A stretch of 64,000 bases of DNA from Candidatus Onthoplasma faecipullorum (GTDB taxonomy: Bacteria > Bacillota > Clostridia > Christensenellales > UBA1242), in NCBI GenBank assembly GCA_019120295.1, contig DWVI01000004.1:1-64000 (forward strand), given 5' to 3'. Below the pieces are notes generated by a model that saw only the letters and a program-made list of their open reading frames with translations, made no database searches and was not told the DNA's origin. Of the stretch, positions 43,544-53,029 are shown one piece after another. Positions within the stretch are counted from its first letter, which is position 1. Each line of letters begins with the position of its first letter. Position numbers and translations under genes: made by a program.

Positions 43544-45052
43544 ATGCAGAGTAGCGATAGTTTAAAAATTACATATGCAAAAAATTTAGACAAATATAAC
43601 TTTAATTTGCCTGTTAATATTCCTGTTGACTCAAATATTAATATTAAAAAGATATTAGATATTGATAGTTATATTTTTGACGACCGCATAGAGTGCGGAA
43701 ATAGCAAGGCGGTTTACACAGGTAAAGTTGGTGTCAAAGTTTTATACGTTGACACAGACAACGTAACCGGAACCCTTACTTATGACCAATCTTTTAGTGA
43801 AACAATTTTAGACCCATCAATTACGTCCGACTGCTTTATAACAAACGTAAACACAAGCATTCAAAACAATATTATCTCGTTTGACGGCACTATTAAACTC
43901 AATTTAGAAATAACCATAAGCAACATGTTATACCTAAACATGCCAATGAATGCAAATTGCAATCAATTTGAAAATATGATTGTTAAAAAGAGTGAAATTA
44001 ACACGTACTCGATTTCCGATTACATCAACACATCTTTTGAATACACCGCCAACATGGAATGTAAGGACAATTTAACAAAAATATTATCCTACAACGCTTA
44101 CTTTACCCCAACAAACGTGCAATCAGAAAATGGTTATGCTGTTGTTGAAGGAAAAATATATTCGTCCCTGACCTATGAAACCAGCAGTGATGATGATACT
44201 CAAATGTTGGAACTAACCGATATTCAAAACATCAAACAAGAAATCAACTTTGATAAATTAGACAAAGACTGCGTGCTTGACTTAACCTTTAATTTAGATA
44301 AGTCAAGGGAAAACATAACGTCCGAAATTGAAGACGGCAAATGTGAAATAACAATAACTCACACTATAAAAGTGAGAGGAGTATGTTTAAATTCTATTTC
44401 AATAGATGTTATAGACGACATTTATAGTGTGGATAATGATGTTGATGTTACTCTAAACACTCGTGAATACAACAAAAGCGTGCAATGTATGAATTTTGCT
44501 GACGACATATCTAGTGAAGTTAAATTAGACGCAAGTGAGCCAGCCATAGACGAAATAATTTGCAACTCAAATATTCGTGCAGAGATTACAAATCACTATA
44601 TAAAAGATGAATGTGTGTACTTTGAAGGAATTGTTACGTCCGATTTAATTTACATTGACGAAAACAAAGAAAAATCATGCAAAACAGTTGAAGTGCCTTT
44701 TGTTATCAACTCAAAAATTAAAATGGAAAAGTTAGATTGTGCTCATCACTCTATAACTATAACCGATTGTAAGGTACGCGCAAAACGTGGCACTATAATT
44801 GAAGTTCAATATTCGCTTTGCATTAATTTCTGCGTATTTGTAACAGATCGCAAGTCAATGGTAGACAATATAACCATTGGAAAACCAATAGAATACGGTG
44901 ATATTGATTATCAAATATTCCTTGCTAAACCTGGTGAAAGTGTGTGGGACCTATGCAAACGAATTCGCATTCACCCAGACGATATTTCAAAGTATAATAA
45001 AGACTTACCACTTGTTATGAATGGCGGTGAAAAAGTTATTATAAAAAGATAA
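43544..45052 (+). CDS. SPOCS/DUF3794 protein with C-terminal LysM, spore-coat type
   Basis: A 502-aa protein with GAAGGAGG before its ATG. It consists mainly of repeated beta-rich SPOCS (DUF3794) modules. Recurring blocks such as DDRIECGNSKAVYTGKVGVKVLYVD and ECVYFEGIVTSDLIYID are separated by about 150 residues. The C-terminus is a LysM domain, FLAKPGESVWDLCKRIRIHPDDISKYN...GGEKVIIKR. SPOCS-LysM proteins are associated with the spore envelope in Clostridia. It lies divergently next to spo0A, in line with a sporulation role. Confidence 0.85.
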   Translation: MQSSDSLKITYAKNLDKYNFNLPVNIPVDSNINIKKILDIDSYIFDDRIECGNSKAVYTGKVGVKVLYVDTDNVTGTLTYDQSFSETILDPSITSDCFITNVNTSIQNNIISFDGTIKLNLEITISNMLYLNMPMNANCNQFENMIVKKSEINTYSISDYINTSFEYTANMECKDNLTKILSYNAYFTPTNVQSENGYAVVEGKIYSSLTYETSSDDDTQMLELTDIQNIKQEINFDKLDKDCVLDLTFNLDKSRENITSEIEDGKCEITITHTIKVRGVCLNSISIDVIDDIYSVDNDVDVTLNTREYNKSVQCMNFADDISSEVKLDASEPAIDEIICNSNIRAEITNHYIKDECVYFEGIVTSDLIYIDENKEKSCKTVEVPFVINSKIKMEKLDCAHHSITITDCKVRAKRGTIIEVQYSLCINFCVFVTDRKSMVDNITIGKPIEYGDIDYQIFLAKPGESVWDLCKRIRIHPDDISKYNKDLPLVMNGGEKVIIKR

Positions 45053-45192
45053 CCAATTTTAAATTACATTTAAAACTCTTAAACACTAACTCACTATATT
45101 ATTTATAAAAATTTTAAACTCTCGCACTCAATACATAAATAAACTTAAACTTAAATAAATAAAACTAACAATTTACTTGTTAGTGGCCCTAA

Positions 45193-45219
45193 AAAAACCT
45201 ATCAATAAGATAGGTTTTT
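45193..45219. terminator. Bidirectional intrinsic terminator
   Basis: AAAAACCTATC pairs with GATAGGTTTTT across 5 nt, between the convergent SPOCS and gpsA genes. Confidence 0.9.
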
Positions 45220-46240
45220 ATTTCATTTCTAATGCTTCGGTTATTTTTTCACTTATGTATTTACCCGCGGTTTCTAGTGGAATGTGACCATTAACTATAT
45301 CATTAACCGCTTCACAAATTGGCATTTTTAATTGTTGTTGTTCGCTTGCGCGCGCGTTGAATTGATTTTTCTTTAAAATTAGTGCATCACTCGTTTTAAT
45401 TCCTTCAACAGTGCAAGGAATAACAAATTCTCTAATCTTATCATTATCAAGTGAAAGTTCTTTAACAATCTCTCTACCATACGTTAGGTTTTTACTGTTA
45501 TGATCAAAAAGTGTGGCTTGGAAATCGCCCAAAAAAGCGAGCCCAGACGCACTATCTTTATCACCGCCAAGCGCATCAATAAACATACCTAATTCTTTAA
45601 CGCTTGCAGGCATAAGCGGTCCTTTTTTCTGTTCCATATTAGAGCCTTCAAGAATGCCTGCTGCAATACCAATAACATTTTTAGCAGCAGCGCCATACTC
45701 TGTGCCAATAATGTCATTTGAATAAGTTATATCTATCACTTTTTCACGCGTTAAAACTTTGGTAAGCCTTTTTGCGTACTGCTCACGATATGCAGAGATT
45801 ATCATATTTGTTGGTTGACCTGCAACAATCGATTGCACGTGGCCAGGGCCAACCCAAACGGCAATATTATCCTTTTTAACGCCGTTATCAAGCAAAATTT
45901 CACTAAGTCTTCTACCTGTTGTTGCTTCCACGCCCTTCATAGCAACAATGTAGTGTTTGTTTTCATAACCTTTAATCTTTTTAACGTTACTCATAAGGTT
46001 ATCAAGTGCTTGGCTTAGTATGGAAATAATTATGATGTTGCTATGCTTAACTGCACGCTCAAGGTCATGCGTGAAATTCACATTTTCAGATAATGTCACG
46101 TATTTATTTTTGCGCGTTAAAAACAGAGGATTTTCCTTTTCTTCGTTTCTCTCCCACATTAACACGTCATAATTTAGTTTATCCATACAAAAGGCAATGT
46201 TGCTTGCCCACCTACCAGCACCTAAAATACTAATTTTCAT
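45218..46240 (-). CDS. gpsA: Glycerol-3-phosphate dehydrogenase (NAD(P)+)
   Basis: A 340-aa enzyme. The nucleotide-binding loop ILGAGRWASNIA is at residues 4-15. Also visible are AMKGVE near 109-114 with the conserved Lys, the catalytic Lys in YGAAAKNVIGIAAG near 186-199, and NLTYGRE near 256. It reduces dihydroxyacetone phosphate to sn-glycerol 3-phosphate for phospholipid synthesis. It overlaps the end of lysS by 11 bp on the same strand, an unusual pairing that implies co-transcription. Confidence 0.93.
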   Translation of the reverse strand: MKISILGAGRWASNIAFCMDKLNYDVLMWERNEEKENPLFLTRKNKYVTLSENVNFTHDLERAVKHSNIIIISILSQALDNLMSNVKKIKGYENKHYIVAMKGVEATTGRRLSEILLDNGVKKDNIAVWVGPGHVQSIVAGQPTNMIISAYREQYAKRLTKVLTREKVIDITYSNDIIGTEYGAAAKNVIGIAAGILEGSNMEQKKGPLMPASVKELGMFIDALGGDKDSASGLAFLGDFQATLFDHNSKNLTYGREIVKELSLDNDKIREFVIPCTVEGIKTSDALILKKNQFNARASEQQQLKMPICEAVNDIVNGHIPLETAGKYISEKITEALEMK

Positions 46241-47771
46241 CTTTATCGTCCTTTTTGTCGTCCTTATCCAATGGTTTAGTTAAAGGGAATAAAATCGTGT
46301 CACGAATGTTTGGAAGGTCAAATATCATCATGATAAACCTGTCAATACCAAACCCAAGACCAGACATAGGTGGCATACCATGTTCCATAGCAAGCAAGAA
46401 ATCTTCGTCGACATCCATAGTTTCGTCGTCGCCAAGCGCTTTATCCTTTAATTGACTAACTAGTGCTTTTCTTTGCTCAATTGGGTTAACCAACTCGCTA
46501 TACGCATTTAAAATTTCTGCGCCGTTCACAACCACTTGGAAAACGTCGGTTATTCTATCATCTTTATCATTTCTTCTTGCAAGAGTTTTCAAAAATGCTG
46601 GATAGTTATATAAAATTGTTGGTCCAACAATATTTGCACGAATGAATTTTTTATAAACAAAGTCTATAATTGCTCTAACCGACTTATAATCTTCAAGTTC
46701 AGCGCGAGTTAGTAATTTCTTTTTAACAATTTTATCAACTAATTCACTTGCGTCATTAATAGATAAAAAGTCAAAACCTAAAACTTCACGCATTTTTTCA
46801 ATATAGTTTATTCTCTCCCAATTATCCGCACCAAAATCAATCTCATTTCCTGCTACCGTTATTTTTGTTGTGCCAATGACGTACATCATAAGTTCTTTAA
46901 TAAATTGTTTGAAAAATTTAATGTTATCTTCAAAGTCCCAGTATGATGCGTACCACTCAACTTGCGTGAATTCTTGCAAGTGTGTTGTGTCCATGCCTTC
47001 GTTTCTAAAATCTTTTCCTAGTTCAAAAACTTTGTCAAACCCAGCAGCATTAACCATTTTAAGCCAAGTTTCAGTTGCAATTCTAAGGTTACAATCAAGG
47101 TTTAATGCATTGTGGTGAGTAAAGAACGGTTTTGCACTCGCACCACTAACATTTACTTGCAAAATAGGTGTTTCCACTTCAATAAATCCGTGGTCTTCAA
47201 GGTAACGCCTAACAAACGAAACAGCGCGCGAACGTGCAATAAAAACGTTACGTGATTTTTCGTTTGAAATAATGTCTAAATAACGTTGGCGGTAACGTGA
47301 ATCTGTGTCCACCAAACCATGGAATTTTTCAGGTAGTCCACGAAGTGCTTTACTAAGTAGTTCAAAGGTTTCAACTTGCACAGTTAACTCGCCTGTTTGA
47401 GTTCTAACAAGTTCGCCCGTTGCACCAATAAAGTCACCAATATCACAAAATTCTTTGAAGTATTTTAACCTATCTTCTCCAACCACACTCATAGACAAAC
47501 TAATCTGCACACTCGTTCTAATTGGAGCGTTAAAATCAATTTCAAAATTATCACCAATAGCATAAAGTCTCGCAAAAATGAGCTTACCAAAAGTGCGTTT
47601 AAAAATCATACGCCCAGCAATACTTACGCGCGTTCCTAACTCATATTTTTCAAGGTCGTGAATTTCGTGAGTTTTATTAAATTTTGCCTTATATGCCTTT
47701 TCACCAGACTCTTCCAATCTCTTAACCTTATCAACCTTAATTTCAAACTCGCTTTGTGGTTCGTTTTCCAT
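46230..47771 (-). CDS. lysS: Lysyl-tRNA synthetase (class II)
   Basis: A 513-aa class IIb synthetase. The OB-fold anticodon-binding domain (about residues 45-160) starts SIAGRMIFKRTFGKLIFARL. Motif 1 is RAVSFVRRYLEDHGFIEVETPIL, motif 2 is FRNEGMDTTHLQEFTQVEWY, and motif 3 is GLGFGIDRFIMM near the end. The C-terminus is a Lys/Asp-rich tail. A sigma-A promoter lies upstream, and no T-box leader is visible. gpsA follows with an 11-bp overlap. Confidence 0.97.
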   Translation of the reverse strand: MENEPQSEFEIKVDKVKRLEESGEKAYKAKFNKTHEIHDLEKYELGTRVSIAGRMIFKRTFGKLIFARLYAIGDNFEIDFNAPIRTSVQISLSMSVVGEDRLKYFKEFCDIGDFIGATGELVRTQTGELTVQVETFELLSKALRGLPEKFHGLVDTDSRYRQRYLDIISNEKSRNVFIARSRAVSFVRRYLEDHGFIEVETPILQVNVSGASAKPFFTHHNALNLDCNLRIATETWLKMVNAAGFDKVFELGKDFRNEGMDTTHLQEFTQVEWYASYWDFEDNIKFFKQFIKELMMYVIGTTKITVAGNEIDFGADNWERINYIEKMREVLGFDFLSINDASELVDKIVKKKLLTRAELEDYKSVRAIIDFVYKKFIRANIVGPTILYNYPAFLKTLARRNDKDDRITDVFQVVVNGAEILNAYSELVNPIEQRKALVSQLKDKALGDDETMDVDEDFLLAMEHGMPPMSGLGFGIDRFIMMIFDLPNIRDTILFPLTKPLDKDDKKDDKDEN

Positions 47772-47809
47772 ACTTTCTCCTTAAAACAAAAATAACTATT
47801 GATTTATCA

Positions 47810-47838
47810 ATTATAACAATTAAATAATAAGTTGTCAA
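47810..47838 (-). promoter_or_regulatory. Sigma-A promoter of lysS
   Basis: On the minus strand TTGACA (47838-47833) and TATAAT (47815-47810) are separated by 17 bp, with the start codon 39 bp downstream. Confidence 0.85.
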
Positions 47839-47981
47839 ACTTTTAGTATTGATATAGTTACGATTTTAACAATAGAAAAATAAAATCTTAACAGTTTAGA
47901 TTGCAACAAAAATTTTAAAAATAAAATACTTAATAATTTCTACATACACTAATAAATCTAAAATAAAACTAAAATAAAAAA

Positions 47982-47997
47982 TAGGGGCTAACCCCTA
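47982..47997 (-). terminator. Intrinsic terminator of the 74-aa gene
   Basis: TAGGGG pairs with CCCCTA across 4 nt and on the minus strand is followed by TTTTTTATTTTAG. Confidence 0.85.
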
Positions 47998-48001
47998 CTT
48001 C

Positions 48002-48226
48002 TTATAAAGTTTCTGTTGCTTGCGCTTGCGATTTAAAGTAATCTAACCAATTCAAACGACTTTTTACTTTGCTTGCGTCAACTTCGCAACCACATTCTTG
48101 CACTAAGAATATAACTTCGTCTGAATCAAGTTTTCTACCATTGGTGAATTTTTCAAACTCTCTCTTCTTGGCTTGATATTCTTTAGGGTTCTTAAGAAAG
48201 TGTTGTTTTATTTCTTTTTTAGTCAT
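48002..48226 (-). CDS. Small hypothetical protein
   Basis: A 74-aa protein with AAAGGAG before its ATG and its own terminator. It is helical and charged, with no transmembrane span; a CGCEVDASKVKSRLNWLDYF block (residues 47-66) is the most distinctive part. No family is recognised. It is a monocistronic backbone gene between the Nudix gene and lysS. Confidence 0.65.
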   Translation of the reverse strand: MTKKEIKQHFLKNPKEYQAKKREFEKFTNGRKLDSDEVIFLVQECGCEVDASKVKSRLNWLDYFKSQAQATETL

Positions 48227-48462
48227 ATTTCACTCCTTTAAAATATAATAATACAATTTTGAAATTTGTCAACCCTAAATTAAAAATTTTTTTACGAAAT
48301 TTTTGCCTTATTTTATCTATTTTTAAGGAATATTTAAGATGTTAAATTAATATAATTTTACCCATTTCCAGTATGTGGTATAGTTACTAAATTTTTAATC
48401 TACATATAGATAATTCATTTTTTAAAAAATAAAAATTTTAACTGAACAAAAAATAAAAAAAT

Positions 48463-48915
48463 TTATTTTGCTAAACATCCCGGTATCACTTTTGTGTTGA
48501 TAAAATCAAATTTATTTTTTTTATAATCTAAATAAAATTTGGTTGCAATTTCTTTTGGCATGAGAGGAAGAAAAGGTATATCTTTTATATCAATAAAGGT
48601 GGGACTGTATTCTCCAAAAATATTATTTTGTTTAAATTCTTCACCTGTACCTGTTCCAAAATTTCCTGTGAGCCACACGCACAAATAAAAATGTTCAATA
48701 CTACCTTTATTTTCATAATCATAAAGTTTTTTAATTGGTGCAACGTCTATTCCAAATTCTTCTCTAACTTCTCTAATTATACAATCAACATCTGTTTCAA
48801 ACTTTTCTTTACAACCACCTGGAAAAGTAAAAAACTCTCTACCTTCCACGTTCCTATACATAATCGCCAACTTACCGTCAACCACAATAATTGCTCTCAC
48901 TCTCACAAATTTCAT
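48463..48915 (-). CDS. Nudix hydrolase
   Basis: A 150-aa Nudix-family protein. The Nudix box is complete: GGCKEKFETDVDCIIREVREEFGI (about residues 33-56), with the Gly, Arg-Glu and Glu-Glu-x-Gly positions that bind the metal and catalyse pyrophosphate hydrolysis. The N-terminus VRVRAIIVVDGKLAIMYRN is a typical first beta strand pair. Substrate is not predictable; housekeeping of oxidised nucleotides or nucleoside diphosphate derivatives is possible. It starts with a weak AGGA site. Confidence 0.85.
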   Translation of the reverse strand: MKFVRVRAIIVVDGKLAIMYRNVEGREFFTFPGGCKEKFETDVDCIIREVREEFGIDVAPIKKLYDYENKGSIEHFYLCVWLTGNFGTGTGEEFKQNNIFGEYSPTFIDIKDIPFLPLMPKEIATKFYLDYKKNKFDFINTKVIPGCLAK

Positions 48916-49145
48916 TCACATTTTTCCTATGTTTATATTATAACACAAAATCAATTTTTAATAAAGTAAATAATATATCGTTACTCAACAAAAAATTTGA
49001 CAATTTTTATATTTGTGTTATAATTTTACATTATAGTTAGATACGTAAAAATATGTATCATTTTAAATTTTTTTTAAAAACAAAAATAATTACACCAAAA
49101 TCATATTGTGTTAGACTAATAATTTGATATTTATACATTTTATTT

Positions 49146-49231
49146 GCAGATATGGCGGAATGGCAGACGCGCTAGATTCAGGTTCTAGTGAGAGCAATCT
49201 CGTGCAGGTTCAAGTCCTGTTATCTGCACCA
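49146..49231 (+). tRNA. tRNA-Leu (anticodon CAG)
   Basis: An 86-nt class II tRNA with encoded CCA. The acceptor GCAGATA pairs with TATCTGC, the D-arm is GGCGGAATGGCAGACGC, the anticodon stem CTAGA/TCTAG encloses loop TTCAGGT (anticodon CAG), a variable arm GAGAGCAATCTC follows, and the T-arm GCAGG/CCTGT holds TTCAAGT. It marks the left edge of the second accessory block. Confidence 0.95.
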
Positions 49232-49240
49232 GAGAAGAAT

Positions 49241-49287
49241 AAAACGAACCTTGAAGAAAACTCAAAATCAAAGTTCGTTTTATTTTT
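49241..49287 (+). terminator. Terminator of tRNA-Leu
   Basis: AAAACGAAC (49241-49249) pairs with GTTCGTTTT (49273-49281), followed by ATTTTTT. Confidence 0.75.
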
Positions 49288-49326
49288 TCATAAAGATTGG
49301 TTTGGTACATATATTAAATAATTATG

Positions 49327-50778
49327 TTATTGGATAAGACTATTAATAATTGCTAATGAATCTTCTTTAAAACTATCATTTAGTACATTCATACTTTGAT
49401 CTATTTTTAATAAATTTAATAATTCATTTAAGTTATCTTGAATGTTCATAATCTTTTTATATTCCTTAAAACTATTGCTTAATTCAGTATTTCCATTGTC
49501 ATTTTCAGTTGTTATCAAACTATATAAATTTGTTAAATAAAATAATATGCAAAATGATAATTTATCAAAATCTTCTTTTTCATTTGTTCTATATATATCA
49601 ATAAGTTGTTCTACAAATTTATTAGATATTTCTTCATAACTTATTTCTTTGCCTGATCTGTCTTTTTTAGTTGGAAGATTAGGCTTAAATTCAAGATTAT
49701 TTAATCTTGCAAATATTTTTAAAATAATTATAATGTTTAAAGATGACTTATACGAAACATTTAACCCATTTCCAACAGCCTGCAATTTATTTTCATTTCC
49801 ATAATGAGATTCGAAATGCTTAAAATAATTTTTATTTGAATCTAAAAACGCTTGAATTTTTTCATTATCATATTCTTCGGATGTTTCATTATTACTATTT
49901 ATTTTTAAATCATCGATATAATTTTTAAATTCTTGCTCATTTAATGCTTGCTTGAATAAATCTTGTATTTTTTTCGAATTATTTACTAAAATGTTGGCAA
50001 TAGCAACATTGTTTTTGAAAATTCCAATATTTTTTAAGAATATTGTATCATTTACCAAATCTTGCACTCTTCCTAAATCTTTCCAGCTTTCAATGGTTTG
50101 ACTTATTTTATTGATATTATCCAAAAGTAAATAAGATGGATAAATCTTATTCTCATCAAATTTTAATTTATCATCGTTTAATCTAATAAAAATTTTTGAA
50201 TCTTTTTGTATATTATTTTTTTGTATACATTTATCTAATAAAACAAATTTATTTGTATTATTCAAAATAGTTGGATAAGAATTTTCTTTTTTAAATATTA
50301 CATATGCAAATATATTATTATTTTTATTAGAATTGTGAGTATATATTTTATATTTTAAATAGTCTTGCGCTAGTTGAACAAATTCAAACTTGTTTGATAA
50401 TTTGTATTCAACAAAAAGATTATTTAAATCTTCGTAATATAAATCTTTGACAGCAAAATAGGAATCGACAAAAACATCTTTGCTCCAATCCCTTTTTTCT
50501 TTTACAATAGAAACTTCCTTCCTTAAAGACTCTTTAATTTGAGGTGATAAATTCGGTATTGTTACTTTCATCTCATTAATGCAAATAATACAAGATTGAC
50601 CAAATATTTGATTTAAAATATTGGTTGTAAAATAAGCAAGAGTTCTTTCATTAAGTAACGAAATTGAAATGCTATTGCTATTTTTTAATTCTTCTTTTGC
50701 TATTGAAAATTGTTGAGAGAAATTTTTAATATTTTCATCAACTTTTTCTATTAATGCTTCTAATTCGTTTTTATTCAC
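49327..50778 (-). CDS. Unknown protein of R-M operon 2, possible nuclease fold
   Basis: A 483-aa protein and the last gene of the second R-M operon, 45 bp after mod. The N-terminal third contains the pattern DSYFAVKDLYYEDLNNLFVEYKLSNKFEFVQLAQ around residues 104-137; the VEYK preceded by an Asp/Glu-rich strand resembles the E-x-K half of PD-(D/E)xK nucleases. It is followed by DYLKYKIYTH and a FAYVIFKK strand. The remainder is mostly helical and Asn/Lys-rich. The family is not recognised. It could be an additional nuclease or specificity component of the system; the nuclease reading is tentative. Confidence 0.65.
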   Translation of the reverse strand: MNKNELEALIEKVDENIKNFSQQFSIAKEELKNSNSISISLLNERTLAYFTTNILNQIFGQSCIICINEMKVTIPNLSPQIKESLRKEVSIVKEKRDWSKDVFVDSYFAVKDLYYEDLNNLFVEYKLSNKFEFVQLAQDYLKYKIYTHNSNKNNNIFAYVIFKKENSYPTILNNTNKFVLLDKCIQKNNIQKDSKIFIRLNDDKLKFDENKIYPSYLLLDNINKISQTIESWKDLGRVQDLVNDTIFLKNIGIFKNNVAIANILVNNSKKIQDLFKQALNEQEFKNYIDDLKINSNNETSEEYDNEKIQAFLDSNKNYFKHFESHYGNENKLQAVGNGLNVSYKSSLNIIIILKIFARLNNLEFKPNLPTKKDRSGKEISYEEISNKFVEQLIDIYRTNEKEDFDKLSFCILFYLTNLYSLITTENDNGNTELSNSFKEYKKIMNIQDNLNELLNLLKIDQSMNVLNDSFKEDSLAIINSLIQ

Positions 50779-50823
50779 TAGAGCCTCGCTTTATTTATAT
50801 TTTACATTACTGCAAAATTGTTT

Positions 50824-52680
50824 TTATTTGATATTAATTATAGTTTCGTCGCCACAAATGTTTCTGATTTTCATTCTTAATGGTTTCTTTGTGAAAGCGA
50901 TTTTGCCATTCCAATAGAATTTTGTTTTTTCACCATTTATAGTTAAATAATTATTTTTCTCAACTTTTATTTCACTATCAGATGTCCAACTTCCTTCATT
51001 ATTTGTGCAATCAAGACTTATGAATTCAATTAATTCAAGTCCTTCATCGCTAATTGTTAAAGGGTTGTATTCTTCATTCTTTTTTATAGCTTGTGCTTGC
51101 ATCTTATCATTATATCCATCGATTTTTTGTTGAACTCTATCACTTGCAAAATGTTTGATCTCAACTTCGTTATCTTTTATTTCATAATCAACTTCATCGC
51201 CAATAACAACTTCGCTTAAAAGTTGTTTCAAATCTCTAAACTCAATTTCTATTTCAGTGTTGTTTTGCTCTTTAATAAAATCATCAATCGCTTTCTTATC
51301 TTCAATATCAATATAATACACAATAACTTTTTTGACATTATCAGGTAAATCTGGCAATGCTTGATGTATAATTTCATTAACAAGCCTTGTATCTAAAATT
51401 CTTCCTGTTCCTTCAAGTAAATTAGGAATATACACAGGCATCATTCCATATTTGCTGTCTTGAATTGAACCTTCCCAAAACTTATCAAGCCCATCTTCAT
51501 TTTTAAGCCCTTGAATAAGTGATTTTAATTTATCCATTGTTTGTTGTGGATTCCTGTATAATGACACACCATCTTTGACTTCTAAAATTTCAAATTCTGC
51601 ATTATTTGATTTAAGTCTATCTCGTATTGTTTGAATACTATTTATTCCAACATCACAAGTAATAAACTTTCTATTTAATTTGTGTGCAACGGCTGCAGTA
51701 ACACCACTTCCACCAAAGAAGTCAGCGACAATCATTCCTTCATTTGACGATGCTTTTATAATTCTTTCTAATAATGCTTCAGGTTTTTGAGTGGAATAAT
51801 CAACTTTTTCTGCTGAAGTCGGTTGTTGTTGAAATGACATTACATCATTCCAAACATCGCCTAAAGGCTTTCCTTCACTTAATTCATCTAAATATCTTTT
51901 AGAACCATGAGCAATCATATATTTTCTACCATTTTGATCGACTCTATTGAACATATTAATATATTTTTCAGTATGAGGTTGAATTAATCTATTAAAAATT
52001 CTTTCTTCTTTCATTGAATAATAAAATATTGAATCATGACCACGAACCCAATTGGGGGCAAGAGTCTTAAACCCTGATAAAACTTGAATATCCCAAATAA
52101 TTTCTCTTTGAAAATTATCTTCACCAAATATTTCATCCATCAAAATTTTTACATAGTGCCCTATGTGCCAATCAAGATGAACATAAATTGATGCAGTTTC
52201 ACTCATGACAGATTTGATTGCAAGCAAATTCTCATACATCCAGTTTAGATATGATTCTTTGTTCCACACATCGCCATACATTTTTTCTTCAAATGCTTTT
52301 AAATCATCATTATTAAGTTCGGTTTCTGCTTTTTTAATTGCCTCATCTACTTTTGGATTTCTACGAATATAAACCTTCTTTGCATAATCTGCACCACTTG
52401 CAAAAGGTGGATCAATGTAAACTAAATCAACTTTTATATTATTTTCTTTTAAATAAGCACAAGCAGAAAGGCATTCACCACGAATAACAAGATTGTTATC
52501 TTTGTTTTTGCCCACTTTTTCAATACTTTCCATTTCATATAAAGGCATACCTTTTGCAATACTACTGTAAACATTATCGTTGTCTTTATATTTTAAAAAT
52601 CTTTGAGTTCTTGTAAAGTTGTTTAATATTGCTTGTCCTTCAATTGTCTCTGGAAAATATGGAACATATTTAATTGCCAT
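50824..52680 (-). CDS. Type III-like DNA methyltransferase (Mod) of operon 2
   Basis: A 618-aa beta-class DNA methyltransferase. Motif IV VYIDPPFASGADY is at residues 87-99. Motif I VADFFGGSGVTAAVAHKL lies about 220 residues later, followed by a Rossmann strand FITCDVG. It has DPPF in place of the more usual DPPY. The C-terminal approximately 250 residues form separate beta-rich domains, longer than in the minimal enzyme. It overlaps the small membrane/coiled-coil gene by 11 bp. With the helicase-nuclease upstream it makes a second type III-like R-M system unrelated at sequence level to the first. Confidence 0.88.
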   Translation of the reverse strand: MAIKYVPYFPETIEGQAILNNFTRTQRFLKYKDNDNVYSSIAKGMPLYEMESIEKVGKNKDNNLVIRGECLSACAYLKENNIKVDLVYIDPPFASGADYAKKVYIRRNPKVDEAIKKAETELNNDDLKAFEEKMYGDVWNKESYLNWMYENLLAIKSVMSETASIYVHLDWHIGHYVKILMDEIFGEDNFQREIIWDIQVLSGFKTLAPNWVRGHDSIFYYSMKEERIFNRLIQPHTEKYINMFNRVDQNGRKYMIAHGSKRYLDELSEGKPLGDVWNDVMSFQQQPTSAEKVDYSTQKPEALLERIIKASSNEGMIVADFFGGSGVTAAVAHKLNRKFITCDVGINSIQTIRDRLKSNNAEFEILEVKDGVSLYRNPQQTMDKLKSLIQGLKNEDGLDKFWEGSIQDSKYGMMPVYIPNLLEGTGRILDTRLVNEIIHQALPDLPDNVKKVIVYYIDIEDKKAIDDFIKEQNNTEIEIEFRDLKQLLSEVVIGDEVDYEIKDNEVEIKHFASDRVQQKIDGYNDKMQAQAIKKNEEYNPLTISDEGLELIEFISLDCTNNEGSWTSDSEIKVEKNNYLTINGEKTKFYWNGKIAFTKKPLRMKIRNICGDETIINIK

Positions 52681-53026
52681 TTTTATTTTTCTCCTTTTGT
52701 TTATCTATTTCTGTATTAATTGTATTAGTAATTAAATTTTGTAACGATTCATTAGTTATAATTTGACCCACTAATTTAGCACCTAATTGATTTATTACTT
52801 CTTGATTTTTCATATCTTTTTCATGTTTTTGTTGCATTTCTATTTTTTCCATTTCAAGTTGATGATTTTCTTTCATGTTCTCTAACTCATTTTTATGCAA
52901 TTCTCTTACCTTTTCAATTTCCTTATTAGAATTTTTAACTGCAAGAATATATGATAATATTCCAGAGATTAATGCTGTTATGATCGGCACACAAATTGTT
53001 AAAACTGTTAAAATCTCATTGCTCAT
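52670..53026 (-). CDS. Small membrane-anchored coiled-coil protein between res and mod
   Basis: A 118-aa protein with one N-terminal membrane span (about residues 7-29, TVLTICVPIITALISGILSY) and a long charged coiled coil (about 32-85, Lys/Glu/Met-rich). It lies 3 bp downstream of the helicase-nuclease gene and overlaps mod by 11 bp, so it is coupled to both. The function is unknown. A different membrane protein sits between mod and res in the first R-M operon, so the placement recurs and may be functional (membrane tethering or sensing). Confidence 0.75.
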   Translation of the reverse strand: MSNEILTVLTICVPIITALISGILSYILAVKNSNKEIEKVRELHKNELENMKENHQLEMEKIEMQQKHEKDMKNQEVINQLGAKLVGQIITNESLQNLITNTINTEIDKQKEKNKNGN

Positions 53027-53029
53027 AAT

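Noticed and set aside
47772..47990. T-box leader upstream of lysS
   Set aside because: A sigma-A promoter with only a 39-bp distance to the start codon leaves no room for a T-box.
49124..49321. Open frame on the plus strand across tRNA-Leu
   Set aside because: The sequence is fully explained by the tRNA and its terminator.
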